Shown here piece after piece: positions 23,602 through 30,566 of a stretch of DNA of 30,566 nt. Below the pieces are notes generated by a model. It ran no database searches, had not been told where the DNA came from, and worked only from the letters and a program-made list of their open reading frames with translations. Positions within the stretch are counted from its first letter, which is position 1, and the number at the start of each line of letters is the position of its first letter. The position numbers and the translations under genes were made by a program. The stretch comes from RGIG3528 sp045629005 (GTDB lineage: Bacteria; Bacillota; Clostridia; Lachnospirales; Lachnospiraceae), in contig JAZQQJ010000088.1 of the NCBI GenBank assembly GCA_045629005.1, positions 1 to 30,566 on the forward strand, written 5' to 3'.

Positions 23602-23766
23602 GAATAGCGAAATGACTCGTGTAGCCTGCTTTAGCAGGCAGTATAGATGCATATCACACGATATGTAAGCTTGCTTACAATATCGTGTGGATGCATATAC
23701 AGCCGATGAAATCGGCTGCACGAGTTATGAGCAAACGTTCATCGAGCGAGCGAAGCTCGCGAGATG
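23602..23766 (+). repeat. Structured cloverleaf repeat, copy B, inside the T-box operon leader
   Basis: The 5' box GAATAGCGAA (23602-23611) begins four bases after the T-box terminator T-tract. P1 pairs 23612-23621 with 23719-23728 (one wobble). P2 is GCCTGC-TTTA-GCAGGC (23624-23639), P3 spans 23641-23700 with tip GTAAGC-TT-GCTTAC, and P4 is AGCCGAT-GAA-ATCGGCT (23701-23717). GAGCAAAC is at 23729-23736. The 3' hairpin has CATC, GA, GCGAGC, loop GAA, GCTCGC, GA, GATG (23740-23766), fully paired apart from GA/GA. The end runs into TGATATAAT, which looks like an extended -10. It lies between the riboswitch and the gene, so every read-through transcript carries it. Confidence 0.87.
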
Positions 23767-23798
23767 ATATAATAATTACATTTAGAAAGGGATTTGTT

Positions 23799-25202
23799 AT
23801 GAAAAACATCAGGCTTAACGACGTAACAATCAGAGAATGCGAGAAGTCAGGCTATTCACTTTCTTTTAAGGAGAAGGTTGAAATGGCTAAGGTTATGGAC
23901 AAACTAAACTGTTCTGTTATAGAGCTGCCTAAACTCAGCGAATCAAAGGGTGACGAGCTACTCGTAAAAACTTTGGCTTCGAGCCTTAAGAACAGCGCAC
24001 TTTCCATTAGTGCCGGACTTACAAAGAGTGATGTTGACAGAGCATATTCATGCATAAAGAAGGCGGCAAAGCCCATACTTATAATTCCCGTTCCTGTTTC
24101 AGCGGTTCAGATGGAGTATATCTGCAGGATGAAAGGCCCTAAGGCTCTGGAACTGATTACCGAGCTTGTATCTTATGCCTCAGGTCTCGGAGCTGACACA
24201 GAGTTTTCTGCGCAGGATGCAACACGTGCTGAGTTTGATTTTCTTTGTGAAGCTGTAAAAACAGCTGTTAATGCAGGCGCAAAGAGAATTACGTTATGCG
24301 ATACTGCAGGGGTAATGCTTCCCGATGACGCAGCAACCTTCGTTAAGAAAATCAGGGTTGCCGTTCCTGAAGTTGAAAAGGTTACTCTTGCTGTTGAGTT
24401 TACCGATCAGCTTGATATGTCAACTGCCTGCGCATTTGCTGCTGCATCTGCCGGAGCTGATGAAATTAAAACAACTATCAACGAAGCAGGTTATCCTCAG
24501 ATTGAAAATGTTGTAAAAGCAATTGATAAAAAGGGAGAGGCTTTCTCTCTTACAACAGATGTTGTAAAAACCGAATTGAACAGAAGCATTAAGCAGATGA
24601 AGAGACTTTCCGGCCATGGCGAATGCTTTGGCGTGGTCAGACAGTCGGAAGAAAAGTATTCCTCAGCATCCTTCTCAGCAAAGGACGATATCGATACAAT
24701 AAAAGAAGCTTGTGCACGCATTGGCTACGAGCTTTCGGAGGAAGACCTTGCCAACGTATATGAAGCGTTTACACGCGTTGCCACAAAGAAGGAAACAGTA
24801 TCCGAAAAAGAGCTTGAAGCAATCATTGCGAGCTCTGCACTTCAGGTGCCTGCAACATATAAGCTTATAAGCTATGTAATTAACTCGGGAAACATCATTA
24901 CTGCAACAGCAAACATTAAGCTTCAGAATGGTGAGAATGAGGTACTTGGAATTTCTGCAGGAGATGGTCCTATTGACGCAGCGTTTAAGGCAATCGACCA
25001 GATACTCGGTCATCATTGTGAGCTTGATGATTTCCAGATTCAGTCCGTTACAGAGGGACGCGAGGCTATGGGACGTGCAATTGTCAAGCTTCGTGCGAAT
25101 GGTACTCTTTACAGCGGAACAGGCATTTCCACAGACATCATCGGTGCCTCTGTTCATGCATATGTAAATGCAATCAACAAGATGGTTTATTCAGAGCAGT
25201 AG
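23799..25202 (+). CDS. LeuA-like (2-isopropylmalate synthase superfamily) protein lacking the HxH metal site
   Basis: A 467-residue protein with an N-terminal HMGL-like TIM barrel (about residues 1-290) and a C-terminal LeuA-type regulatory dimer domain (about 345-460; LGISAGDGPIDAAFKAI and YSGTGISTDIIGAS). Canonical enzymes join acetyl-CoA to a 2-oxo acid. Here DTTLRDGEQ reads DVTIRECEK, the HCHxD metal motif reads EFTD (E200-D203), and the GERAGN loop is INEAGYP, so normal catalysis is doubtful. The ATG at 23799 has AGAAAGGGA upstream; an open frame further upstream runs through the repeat and is not used. T-box control and the CoA-ligase gene 9 bp downstream imply a leucine-responsive role. 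Confidence 0.82.
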   Translation: MKNIRLNDVTIRECEKSGYSLSFKEKVEMAKVMDKLNCSVIELPKLSESKGDELLVKTLASSLKNSALSISAGLTKSDVDRAYSCIKKAAKPILIIPVPVSAVQMEYICRMKGPKALELITELVSYASGLGADTEFSAQDATRAEFDFLCEAVKTAVNAGAKRITLCDTAGVMLPDDAATFVKKIRVAVPEVEKVTLAVEFTDQLDMSTACAFAAASAGADEIKTTINEAGYPQIENVVKAIDKKGEAFSLTTDVVKTELNRSIKQMKRLSGHGECFGVVRQSEEKYSSASFSAKDDIDTIKEACARIGYELSEEDLANVYEAFTRVATKKETVSEKELEAIIASSALQVPATYKLISYVINSGNIITATANIKLQNGENEVLGISAGDGPIDAAFKAIDQILGHHCELDDFQIQSVTEGREAMGRAIVKLRANGTLYSGTGISTDIIGASVHAYVNAINKMVYSEQ

Positions 25203-25211
25203 GAGGCATAT

Positions 25212-27707
25212 ATGAATTACAGTTTTTCTACAAGATACCAGACAGGTACATTTGAAGAAATCTGCACACTTGCAGCTGCTCTTGGCTACAAAGGTGTTGA
25301 AGTGCATGACATTTCCGCAAAGAACCTTATCGCAAAAGGCAATCCGTTTACCGCTGAAGCTGCTCAGACGACAAAGCGCGAGCTTCTTAACAAGGGACTC
25401 GAGATTGTATGTATAGACAGCAATTTTAACATTGCCGATACTGACTCAGACAATCTTTACTTTGATGACTTCGTAAATCAGATGGAGACGGCAAGACTTC
25501 TTTCCGTACGCTACGTGAAGGTTCACGCCGGTGAAGGCGAAGAGGCTAATGTCTATGAGTTCCTTAACCGTGCAATGCCTGTTGCGCATGAAAAGGAAGT
25601 TGAAATCCTCATTGAAACAACGGGCATGTATTCCGATACAAAGAAGCTCAGGGACGTTCTGAATTTCTACGCCACAGATTTCCTCGGGGCTGACTGGAAT
25701 ATGCATGACACCTTTATTTGTGCCGATGAGAATGCAGACACAACAATCACCAATCTTGGTGCATATGTTAAGCTTGCGCATCTTCTTGATGAGAATCAGT
25801 ACGGTGAAATCGAGTTTATCGGTGAGGGTATACTTCCTTCGGATGAAATGATTAATGCGCTTCGCTCGGTAAACTATAATGGTTTCATTGGTATCGAGTG
25901 GAATCCGGAATATATCGAAGGTGTTGATTTTGAGACGGTTTTCTCACATTTTTACTATTTTGTTGACAACCTTTCAAGAACATCCAAGAAAGAAAAGCAT
26001 TACTACTACAATAAGACACATACAGGCCGTTTCCTCTGGAAAAAGGAAACACTCATAGAAAAGACATTCCCGCAGCTTCTGGATGATATTGCAAATGAGT
26101 TCCCGGACCAGACTGCCTTTAAGTACACAACTCTCGATTACGAGCGCACATATTCTGAGTTTAGGGAGGACGTTGATAACTTTGCACGTGCTCTTATTGC
26201 CATGGGCGTCAGAAAGGGCAACCAGGTTGCGGTATGGGCAACAAATGTTCCGGAATGGTATATTGCTTTCTGGGCAACAACAAAGATCGGTGCAGTTCTC
26301 GTTACAATGAATACCGCATATAAGATTCACGAGACGGAGTATCTGCTCCGTCAGTCCGATACTCATACCCTTATTATGATTAAGGGCTATAAGGATTCCG
26401 ACTATGAAGGCATCATTAAAGAACTTTGTCCCGAACTTGAAGAAAGAAAATCAGGAAAGCATCTTCATGCAAAGAGGCTTCCTTTCTTAAGAAACGTCGT
26501 TACGATAGGCTTCAAGATGAAAGGTGCGATTACTTTCGAAGAAGCTTTCAAAATGGGTGAGAATGTACCTGTTCAGGAAGTGTACAGAATGGCCGCAAAC
26601 GTTGATAAAGATGATGTTGCCAACATGCAGTACACATCAGGTACGACCGGCTTCCCCAAGGGCGTTATGCTCACTCATTACAATATCGTCAACAACGGTA
26701 AAAATATCGGCGACCGCATGGACCTTTCAACAGAGGACCGTATGATGATTCAGGTGCCCATGTTCCATTGCTTCGGCATGGTGCTCGCAATGACTGCATC
26801 TGTCACTCACGGAAGCACAATGTGCCCTATCCCGTACTTTTCACCTAAGTCTTCACTGGCATGCATTAATCAGGAGAAGGTTACCGCATTCCACGGCGTT
26901 CCTACGATGTTTATTGCAATGCTTCAGCATAAGGACTTCCCGAATACCGATTTTTCGCACATGCGTACGGGAATTATGGCAGGCAGTCCCTGCCCTGTTG
27001 CCGTAATGCAGGACGTTGTCGATAAAATGCATATGTCTGAAATTACAATCGTTTATGGTCAGACCGAGGCAAGCCCGGGATGCACAATGAGCTCTGTAAC
27101 GGACACAATAGAACAGCGAGTAAATACTGTCGGACGTAACCTTCCCGAGATTGAGTGTAAGATTGTTAATCCTGATACAGGAGAAGAGTGCGGACCGAAC
27201 GAAAACGGTGAATTCGTAGCCCGTGGATATAACATCATGAAGGGCTATTACAAGATGCCTAAGGCAACAGCACAGGCAATCGATAAGGACGGGTGGCTCC
27301 ACACAGGAGACCTCGCCTGTAAGACGGAAGACGGTTTCTTTAAGATTACCGGACGTCTTAAGGATATGATTATCCGTGGCGGTGAAAACATCTACCCGAA
27401 GGAAATCGAAGAGTTTATCTATACTCACGAGAAGGTTCAGGACGTTCAGGTTATCGGCGTGCCAGATGAAGCTCTCGGTGAGGAAATTATGGCATGCATT
27501 GTCCTCAAAAAAGGCGAAGAGATGACCGTTGATGAGATGAAAAAGTACATTACGGACCATCTTGCGAAGCACAAGGTTCCGAAGTACATTGACTTTGTTG
27601 ACGGATTCCCGATGAATGCAGCCGGCAAAATTCTTAAGTACAAGATGCGCGAGGAAGCCATTGAAAAGCTTGGCCTCCAGAAAGCCAGCAAGGTAGTGAC
27701 CGCATAA
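25212..27707 (+). CDS. Fusion: sugar isomerase/epimerase-like TIM barrel + AMP-binding acyl-CoA synthetase
   Basis: An 831-residue two-domain protein. Residues about 1-258 match the xylose-isomerase-like/AP-endonuclease-2 barrel, with probable metal ligands in LIETTG, ADWNMHD, KLAHLLD and IGIEWNP. Residues about 275-831 are a complete AMP-forming ligase: P-loop YTSGTTGFPKG from Y474, YGQTEASP, WLHTGD, GRLKDMIIRGGENIYP and the adenylating lysine in AAGKILK (K806). It should activate a carboxylate as acyl-AMP then acyl-CoA; the chain length is unknown. AGGAGG precedes the ATG, 9 bp after the LeuA-like gene, so both are under the T-box. The frame is continuous, with no sign of an assembly error. 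I do not know this pairing as a described enzyme. Confidence 0.88.
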   Translation: MNYSFSTRYQTGTFEEICTLAAALGYKGVEVHDISAKNLIAKGNPFTAEAAQTTKRELLNKGLEIVCIDSNFNIADTDSDNLYFDDFVNQMETARLLSVRYVKVHAGEGEEANVYEFLNRAMPVAHEKEVEILIETTGMYSDTKKLRDVLNFYATDFLGADWNMHDTFICADENADTTITNLGAYVKLAHLLDENQYGEIEFIGEGILPSDEMINALRSVNYNGFIGIEWNPEYIEGVDFETVFSHFYYFVDNLSRTSKKEKHYYYNKTHTGRFLWKKETLIEKTFPQLLDDIANEFPDQTAFKYTTLDYERTYSEFREDVDNFARALIAMGVRKGNQVAVWATNVPEWYIAFWATTKIGAVLVTMNTAYKIHETEYLLRQSDTHTLIMIKGYKDSDYEGIIKELCPELEERKSGKHLHAKRLPFLRNVVTIGFKMKGAITFEEAFKMGENVPVQEVYRMAANVDKDDVANMQYTSGTTGFPKGVMLTHYNIVNNGKNIGDRMDLSTEDRMMIQVPMFHCFGMVLAMTASVTHGSTMCPIPYFSPKSSLACINQEKVTAFHGVPTMFIAMLQHKDFPNTDFSHMRTGIMAGSPCPVAVMQDVVDKMHMSEITIVYGQTEASPGCTMSSVTDTIEQRVNTVGRNLPEIECKIVNPDTGEECGPNENGEFVARGYNIMKGYYKMPKATAQAIDKDGWLHTGDLACKTEDGFFKITGRLKDMIIRGGENIYPKEIEEFIYTHEKVQDVQVIGVPDEALGEEIMACIVLKKGEEMTVDEMKKYITDHLAKHKVPKYIDFVDGFPMNAAGKILKYKMREEAIEKLGLQKASKVVTA

Positions 27708-27741
27708 TGTCCTGTAGGGACGGGGTGTGGTGGACATTTTT
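27706..27741 (+). terminator. Probable terminator of the T-box operon
   Basis: AATGTCC (27706-27712) pairs with GGACATT (27732-27738), loop of 19 nt, then TTT. The stem overlaps the stop codon. The short stem suggests partial read-through into the xylanase gene. Confidence 0.5.
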
Positions 27742-27769
27742 AGAATTATTCGGATGAGAGGTTTTGGTT

Positions 27770-29038
27770 TTGAAAAAGGGCTTACTGACTATATTAATAT
27801 CATTGTTACTGACCGGATGCGTTTGCGGATGCAGTAAACAGAATGATGATGCAAATGTAACATCAAGCACGGCAACTGCTGCTCCGACCGTGGAAATGAC
27901 ACCGACTTCAGCACCAACTGCGACAGCTACTCCCACGACAGCACCGGAGGACGAGGATGTTGCGTTAAAGGACCTTGTGGATGGTTATTTCCTCCTTGGT
28001 GTAGGCATCAACGGAAGTACGCTTGAAAACCAGACATTAAACATCCCGCAATACATGGAGCTTGCAAAAAAGCATTTTAACAGCTGCACAATGACTAACC
28101 TCATGAAGAGCTGCTATATTTTAAATCAGGCAGGCTCACAGGAAAGCATAAAAAACGGAGACGGAAGTCCTGCTCTTTCATTTGATTCCATTGATCCGAC
28201 GCTTGAGTGGTGCCGTGATAACGGAATGAAAATGCGTGGACACACGCTTGTGTGGCATGCACAGGCTCCGGGCTGGTTTTTCCGCGAGGGCTATACCGAT
28301 GACGGTGCATACGTTGATAAAGATACAATGCTTTTCAGAATGGAAAGCTACATTAAGCAGCTTTTGACTCATTGTCAGGAAGAGTATCCTGGCGTTATTT
28401 ATTGCTGGGATGTTGTAAACGAGGCGGTTGATCCCGATTTCGGTGATAAAAACAGCGCGTTTATGTGCAGAATGCAGAACGACGGTGAAGAGAATCCATG
28501 GTACATGACCATCGGCGAAGATTATGTTGAAATGGCTTTTACATATGCCAGACAGTATGCGGCCGATGACGTTAAGCTGTTCTATAATGATTTCAACGCA
28601 TACCAGACAAACAAGTGCAATGCGATTTACAATCTCTGCAGCATGCTTAAGGAAAAAGGACTTATTGACGGCATAGGTATGCAGGGCTATTGGGGCATTA
28701 CATACCCGAGTACAAGTGCAATAAGCACAGCAATCAAGAAATATGCCACACTTGATCTTGAAATACAGATAACCGAGCTTTCCATCGGCGTTGACGAGGA
28801 AACTCCGGAAGAGTTTGAAAAGCAGGCAAAGGCATACGGCAACGTATTCTATATGCTCAGCACGCTTGATAACGAAAAAGGCGGCCCCGCAAACATAACC
28901 TGTGTTACTCTTTTCGGACTTGTTGACCATTACCGTGAAGGCGACACAACAAACACACGTATTTTTGACAAGGATTATCAGCCAAAACCTGCTTTTGACA
29001 AGATTAAGGCTGTGATGAAGAACTGTTATAAACAGTAA
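27770..29038 (+). CDS. GH10 endo-1,4-beta-xylanase, surface lipoprotein
   Basis: A 422-residue glycoside hydrolase family 10 enzyme cutting xylan backbones. A lipoprotein signal peptide ends in LLTGC (Cys17), so it should be anchored outside the membrane. A Thr/Pro/Ala-rich linker covers about residues 28-62. The catalytic barrel has GHTLVWHAQAPGWFF, WDVVNEA with acid/base Glu218, and ITELSIG with nucleophile Glu336. The start is taken as TTG 27770: AGAGG at 27757-27761 is 8 nt away, while the TTG at 27764 is too close. No carbohydrate-binding module is present. It is followed 21 nt later by rlmH. Confidence 0.92.
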   Translation: MKKGLLTILISLLLTGCVCGCSKQNDDANVTSSTATAAPTVEMTPTSAPTATATPTTAPEDEDVALKDLVDGYFLLGVGINGSTLENQTLNIPQYMELAKKHFNSCTMTNLMKSCYILNQAGSQESIKNGDGSPALSFDSIDPTLEWCRDNGMKMRGHTLVWHAQAPGWFFREGYTDDGAYVDKDTMLFRMESYIKQLLTHCQEEYPGVIYCWDVVNEAVDPDFGDKNSAFMCRMQNDGEENPWYMTIGEDYVEMAFTYARQYAADDVKLFYNDFNAYQTNKCNAIYNLCSMLKEKGLIDGIGMQGYWGITYPSTSAISTAIKKYATLDLEIQITELSIGVDEETPEEFEKQAKAYGNVFYMLSTLDNEKGGPANITCVTLFGLVDHYREGDTTNTRIFDKDYQPKPAFDKIKAVMKNCYKQ

Positions 29039-29059
29039 GCGCCGAAGGGGATTTAACGA

Positions 29060-29539
29060 ATGAAGATTTCAATTGTATGCATCGGGAAAATTAAAGAGAA
29101 GTTTTTCCGCGATGCTATAGATGAATATTCAAAAAGGCTTTCGAGATTCTGTAAACTTGAGATTGTCGAGCTTGCAGATGAAAAAATTCCCGACGGAGCA
29201 AGCGACAAAGTCGAAGAACAGATAAAAACGACAGAAGGCGAGCGTATACTTAAAGCTGTTCCCGACAGCGCCTACATGATTCTGCTTGCAATAAAGGGTG
29301 AGGAACTGACCTCAGAAGCATTAGCTGACAAAATATCCAAGCTTGGAATCGAAGGAGAAAGCCACATCTGTTTTGTAATCGGCGGTTCTCTCGGTACCTC
29401 TGATGCGGTCTACAAAAGGGCAGATTACAAACTTTCCTTCTCCAAAATGACCTTTCCCCACCAGCTTATGCGCGTAGTACTCCTCGAACAAATCTACCGC
29501 GCCTACAAAATAAACGCCTGCGAACCGTACCATAAGTGA
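29060..29539 (+). CDS. rlmH: 23S rRNA (pseudouridine-1915-N3)-methyltransferase RlmH
   Basis: A 159-residue SPOUT-type methyltransferase acting on the 23S helix 69 pseudouridine of assembled ribosomes, using S-adenosylmethionine. Signatures are MKISIVCIGKIKEKFF at the start, FVIGGSLGTSDAVYKRAD (SAM-binding knot) and the C-terminal KMTFPHQLMRVVLLEQIYRAYKI...PYHK. Length is standard. AAGGGG precedes the ATG. The TGA stop overlaps the first bases of repeat copy C. Confidence 0.97.
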   Translation: MKISIVCIGKIKEKFFRDAIDEYSKRLSRFCKLEIVELADEKIPDGASDKVEEQIKTTEGERILKAVPDSAYMILLAIKGEELTSEALADKISKLGIEGESHICFVIGGSLGTSDAVYKRADYKLSFSKMTFPHQLMRVVLLEQIYRAYKINACEPYHK

Positions 29540-29764
29540 ATAGCGAACGCAGACGAACGAAATAAGCCTGTAAAACTCCAGTGATGCGTAGCATCACATT
29601 AAGGCTGCATATGCGTACGCCTCTGAAAGCTGCTTTTTAGCTTTCAAGAGCGAGCGCATATGCAGCATAAGCCGGGGAACCCGGCTGGGAGTTTTACAGG
29701 CTTTTGAAGTGGGAATGTATGCTGAGCAAACAGTATCGAGCAGAAGCGAAGCGTATGCGAGATA
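29538..29764 (+). repeat. Structured cloverleaf repeat, copy C, overlapping the rlmH stop
   Basis: GAATAGCGAA (29538-29547) shares bases with the rlmH TGA. A 16-nt insert absent from the other copies follows. P1 is a perfect 16-bp stem (29564-29579 with 29688-29703). P2 is GTGATGC-GTA-GCATCAC (29581-29597). P3 pairs 29604-29615 with 29655-29666 perfectly and has an inner stem (CTCT/AGAG and GAAAGCT/AGCTTTC). P4 is GCCGGG-GAA-CCCGGC (29671-29685). GAGCAAAC is at 29724-29731. The 3' hairpin (29734-29764) has TATC/GATA in place of CATC/GATG, a compensatory change, and keeps GA/GA and the GAA loop. Confidence 0.85.
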
Positions 29765-29780
29765 AGTGTGTTTGCTATAC

Positions 29781-29810
29781 AGGATGGCAGTTTTGTCATC
29801 CTTTTAATTT
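29781..29810 (+). terminator. Terminator after repeat copy C
   Basis: AGGATG (29781-29786) pairs with CATCCT (29797-29802), with inner CA/TG pairs and a G-T, then TTTAATTTTT. It would end GH10-rlmH transcripts after they pass through the repeat. Confidence 0.8.
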
Positions 29811-29886
29811 TTAGTACGAACATGGCAAGTCGATAGTAACCAAGTGATCTGTGTGTATAACAATTATTGAAACTATTAAGGTGTGA

Positions 29887-29967
29887 ATGAAGGCAATCTT
29901 AGTTAGAAAATCTATAGGATATGATACGCCTTTTTCTACAGAGTTTTTGACTCTGTGCACTTGTTGA
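29887..29967 (+). CDS. Small ORF (26 aa), hypothetical, doubtful
   Basis: ATG at 29887 has AAGGTG upstream and reads 26 codons (MKAILVRKSIGYDTPFSTEF then LTLCTC). No family recognised. A 7-bp hairpin ACAGAGT/ACTCTGT (29938-29956) lies in its second half. The remainder of 29811-30072 is AT-rich and I see no other gene in it. Confidence 0.18.
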   Translation: MKAILVRKSIGYDTPFSTEFLTLCTC

Positions 29968-29993
29968 TTTTTAATGATTTAGAGAAGGATTAA

Positions 29994-30002
29994 TGATATA
30001 GT
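29994..30002 (+). promoter_or_regulatory. Candidate extended -10 for the phospholipase-like gene
   Basis: TGATATAGT: TG at 29994-29995, -10 TATAGT at 29997-30002. No good -35 is visible. RNA would start near 30009, leaving a leader of about 64 nt. Confidence 0.35.
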
Positions 30003-30072
30003 AAAGACAGATAAAATTCCTATTTCGGAATTAAACAAATATGAATTTTTAGAATTGAAAGGGAAATATCAA

Positions 30073-30566
30073 ATGGCATACACCATGACACACATCCTTA
30101 TTGCAGAAAAATTATACAAGGAATTCAATAAAAAAATTGATTATGCTACCTATATTCTAGGAAGCACAGCACCAGATGCGGTTCATGTTTTAGCGGATTA
30201 TACATTAAGACTAAAGGAAAAAAGTCATATATTTCCGACAGGAGCTAGATGGGGAGAGGTGTCCAAAGAGGATGATGAAGAAAACTGGTTAGAAAGCATC
30301 AGCCAGTACTACATGGCCAATAGACGAAATGATTCTACTGGATTTTTTGAAGGATATATCATCCATTTGTTATCAGATGTATATTGCGCAATTCATTTTT
30401 ATGAACCATTTATAAAGTCAATTACAGGAGATATTGGAAAGAAGAAAAATCAGTTTAAGGAAGAAAGCTATGGAGTGAATTATTATTTTTATAAGAGATA
30501 TCAGAAAGAAAAGAATCTCTATCAGCTATTATCAACAGGAAAAGCAGAGACAATGGATGGCGTGAT
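30073..30566 (+). CDS. Zinc-dependent phospholipase C-like protein, cut by window end
   Basis: The first 164 codons of an open gene. The N-terminus MAYTMTHILIAEKLY, then LGSTAPDAVH, and a segment HLLSDVYCAIHF match the bacterial zinc-dependent phospholipase C-like family, whose His and Asp residues bind metal. No signal peptide is visible, so a cytosolic hydrolase of unknown substrate is more likely than a secreted toxin-type enzyme. GAAAGGGA precedes the ATG at 30073, but the same frame stays open for about 28 codons upstream without an ATG. Codons are rich in ATA, AGA and TTA, unlike the other genes here, suggesting recent acquisition. Confidence 0.72.
   Translation, partial: MAYTMTHILIAEKLYKEFNKKIDYATYILGSTAPDAVHVLADYTLRLKEKSHIFPTGARWGEVSKEDDEENWLESISQYYMANRRNDSTGFFEGYIIHLLSDVYCAIHFYEPFIKSITGDIGKKKNQFKEESYGVNYYFYKRYQKEKNLYQLLSTGKAETMDGV

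Noticed and set aside
26853..27737. Long minus-strand open frame opposite the acyl-CoA synthetase (294 codons), and similar ones opposite pgi/phosphatase and carB
   Set aside because: They are antisense shadows of well-supported genes, with Cys/His-rich compositions and no ribosome binding sites or family motifs.

Overview
The window looks like chromosomal DNA of a Lachnospiraceae-type Clostridium, probably a plant-polymer-degrading gut or rumen organism such as Butyrivibrio or a relative. Reasons: moderate G+C with AT-rich intergenic regions, sigma-A promoters, strong AGGAGG-type ribosome binding sites, an infC-rpmI-rplT operon with an attenuated leader and an AUU-started infC, a leucine-type T-box, membrane-bound GGDEF proteins, a FIST-EAL protein and a lipoprotein GH10 xylanase. 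The genus is an inference; there is no rRNA here. All genes except one are on the + strand.

Layout. 1-300: a 62-bp tandem repeat, a perfect palindrome and a promoter, then a DegV fatty-acid-binding protein (308). 1441: an NhaC-type antiporter with a lipoprotein-like N-terminus. 3071-4529: infC-rpmI-rplT with leader, attenuator and terminator. 4534-5109: a structured repeat, two tiny ORFs, a promoter and a hairpin. 5110-7400: an ABC ATPase and its membrane partner. 7559-9382: deoC-deoD-cdd nucleoside salvage. 9502-11638: pgi plus a histidine phosphatase. 11829: a FIST/degenerate GGDEF/EAL signalling protein. 14513: a MurE-family ligase. 16189: carB without carA. 19467-20093 (- strand): an Sfp-type phosphopantetheinyl transferase. 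20284-23279: two tandem 7TM-GGDEF paralogues. 23297-27707: a consensus promoter, a T-box with a candidate Leu specifier, then a LeuA homologue lacking the HxH metal site and a sugar-isomerase/acyl-CoA-synthetase fusion. 27770-29539: a GH10 lipoprotein and rlmH. 30073-end: the start of an AT-rich zinc-dependent phospholipase C-like gene.

The most unusual feature is a family of four dispersed intergenic elements at 4534-4700, 7414-7539 (degenerate), 23602-23766 and 29538-29764. The three complete copies share a 5' box (GAATAGCGAA), a cloverleaf-like four-way junction whose arms differ in sequence but stay self-complementary, a GAGCAAAC box, and a 3' hairpin with symmetric GA/GA internal mismatches. 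Compensatory changes between copies indicate selection on a folded RNA or single-stranded DNA. Two copies start within a few bases of terminator T-tracts, one overlaps a stop codon, and one sits between a T-box terminator and the gene it controls. I do not recognise the family.

The second point of interest is the T-box operon: a LeuA-like protein that has lost canonical metal ligands, paired with an unusual two-enzyme fusion. This suggests an uncharacterised acyl-CoA-related pathway tied to leucine status.
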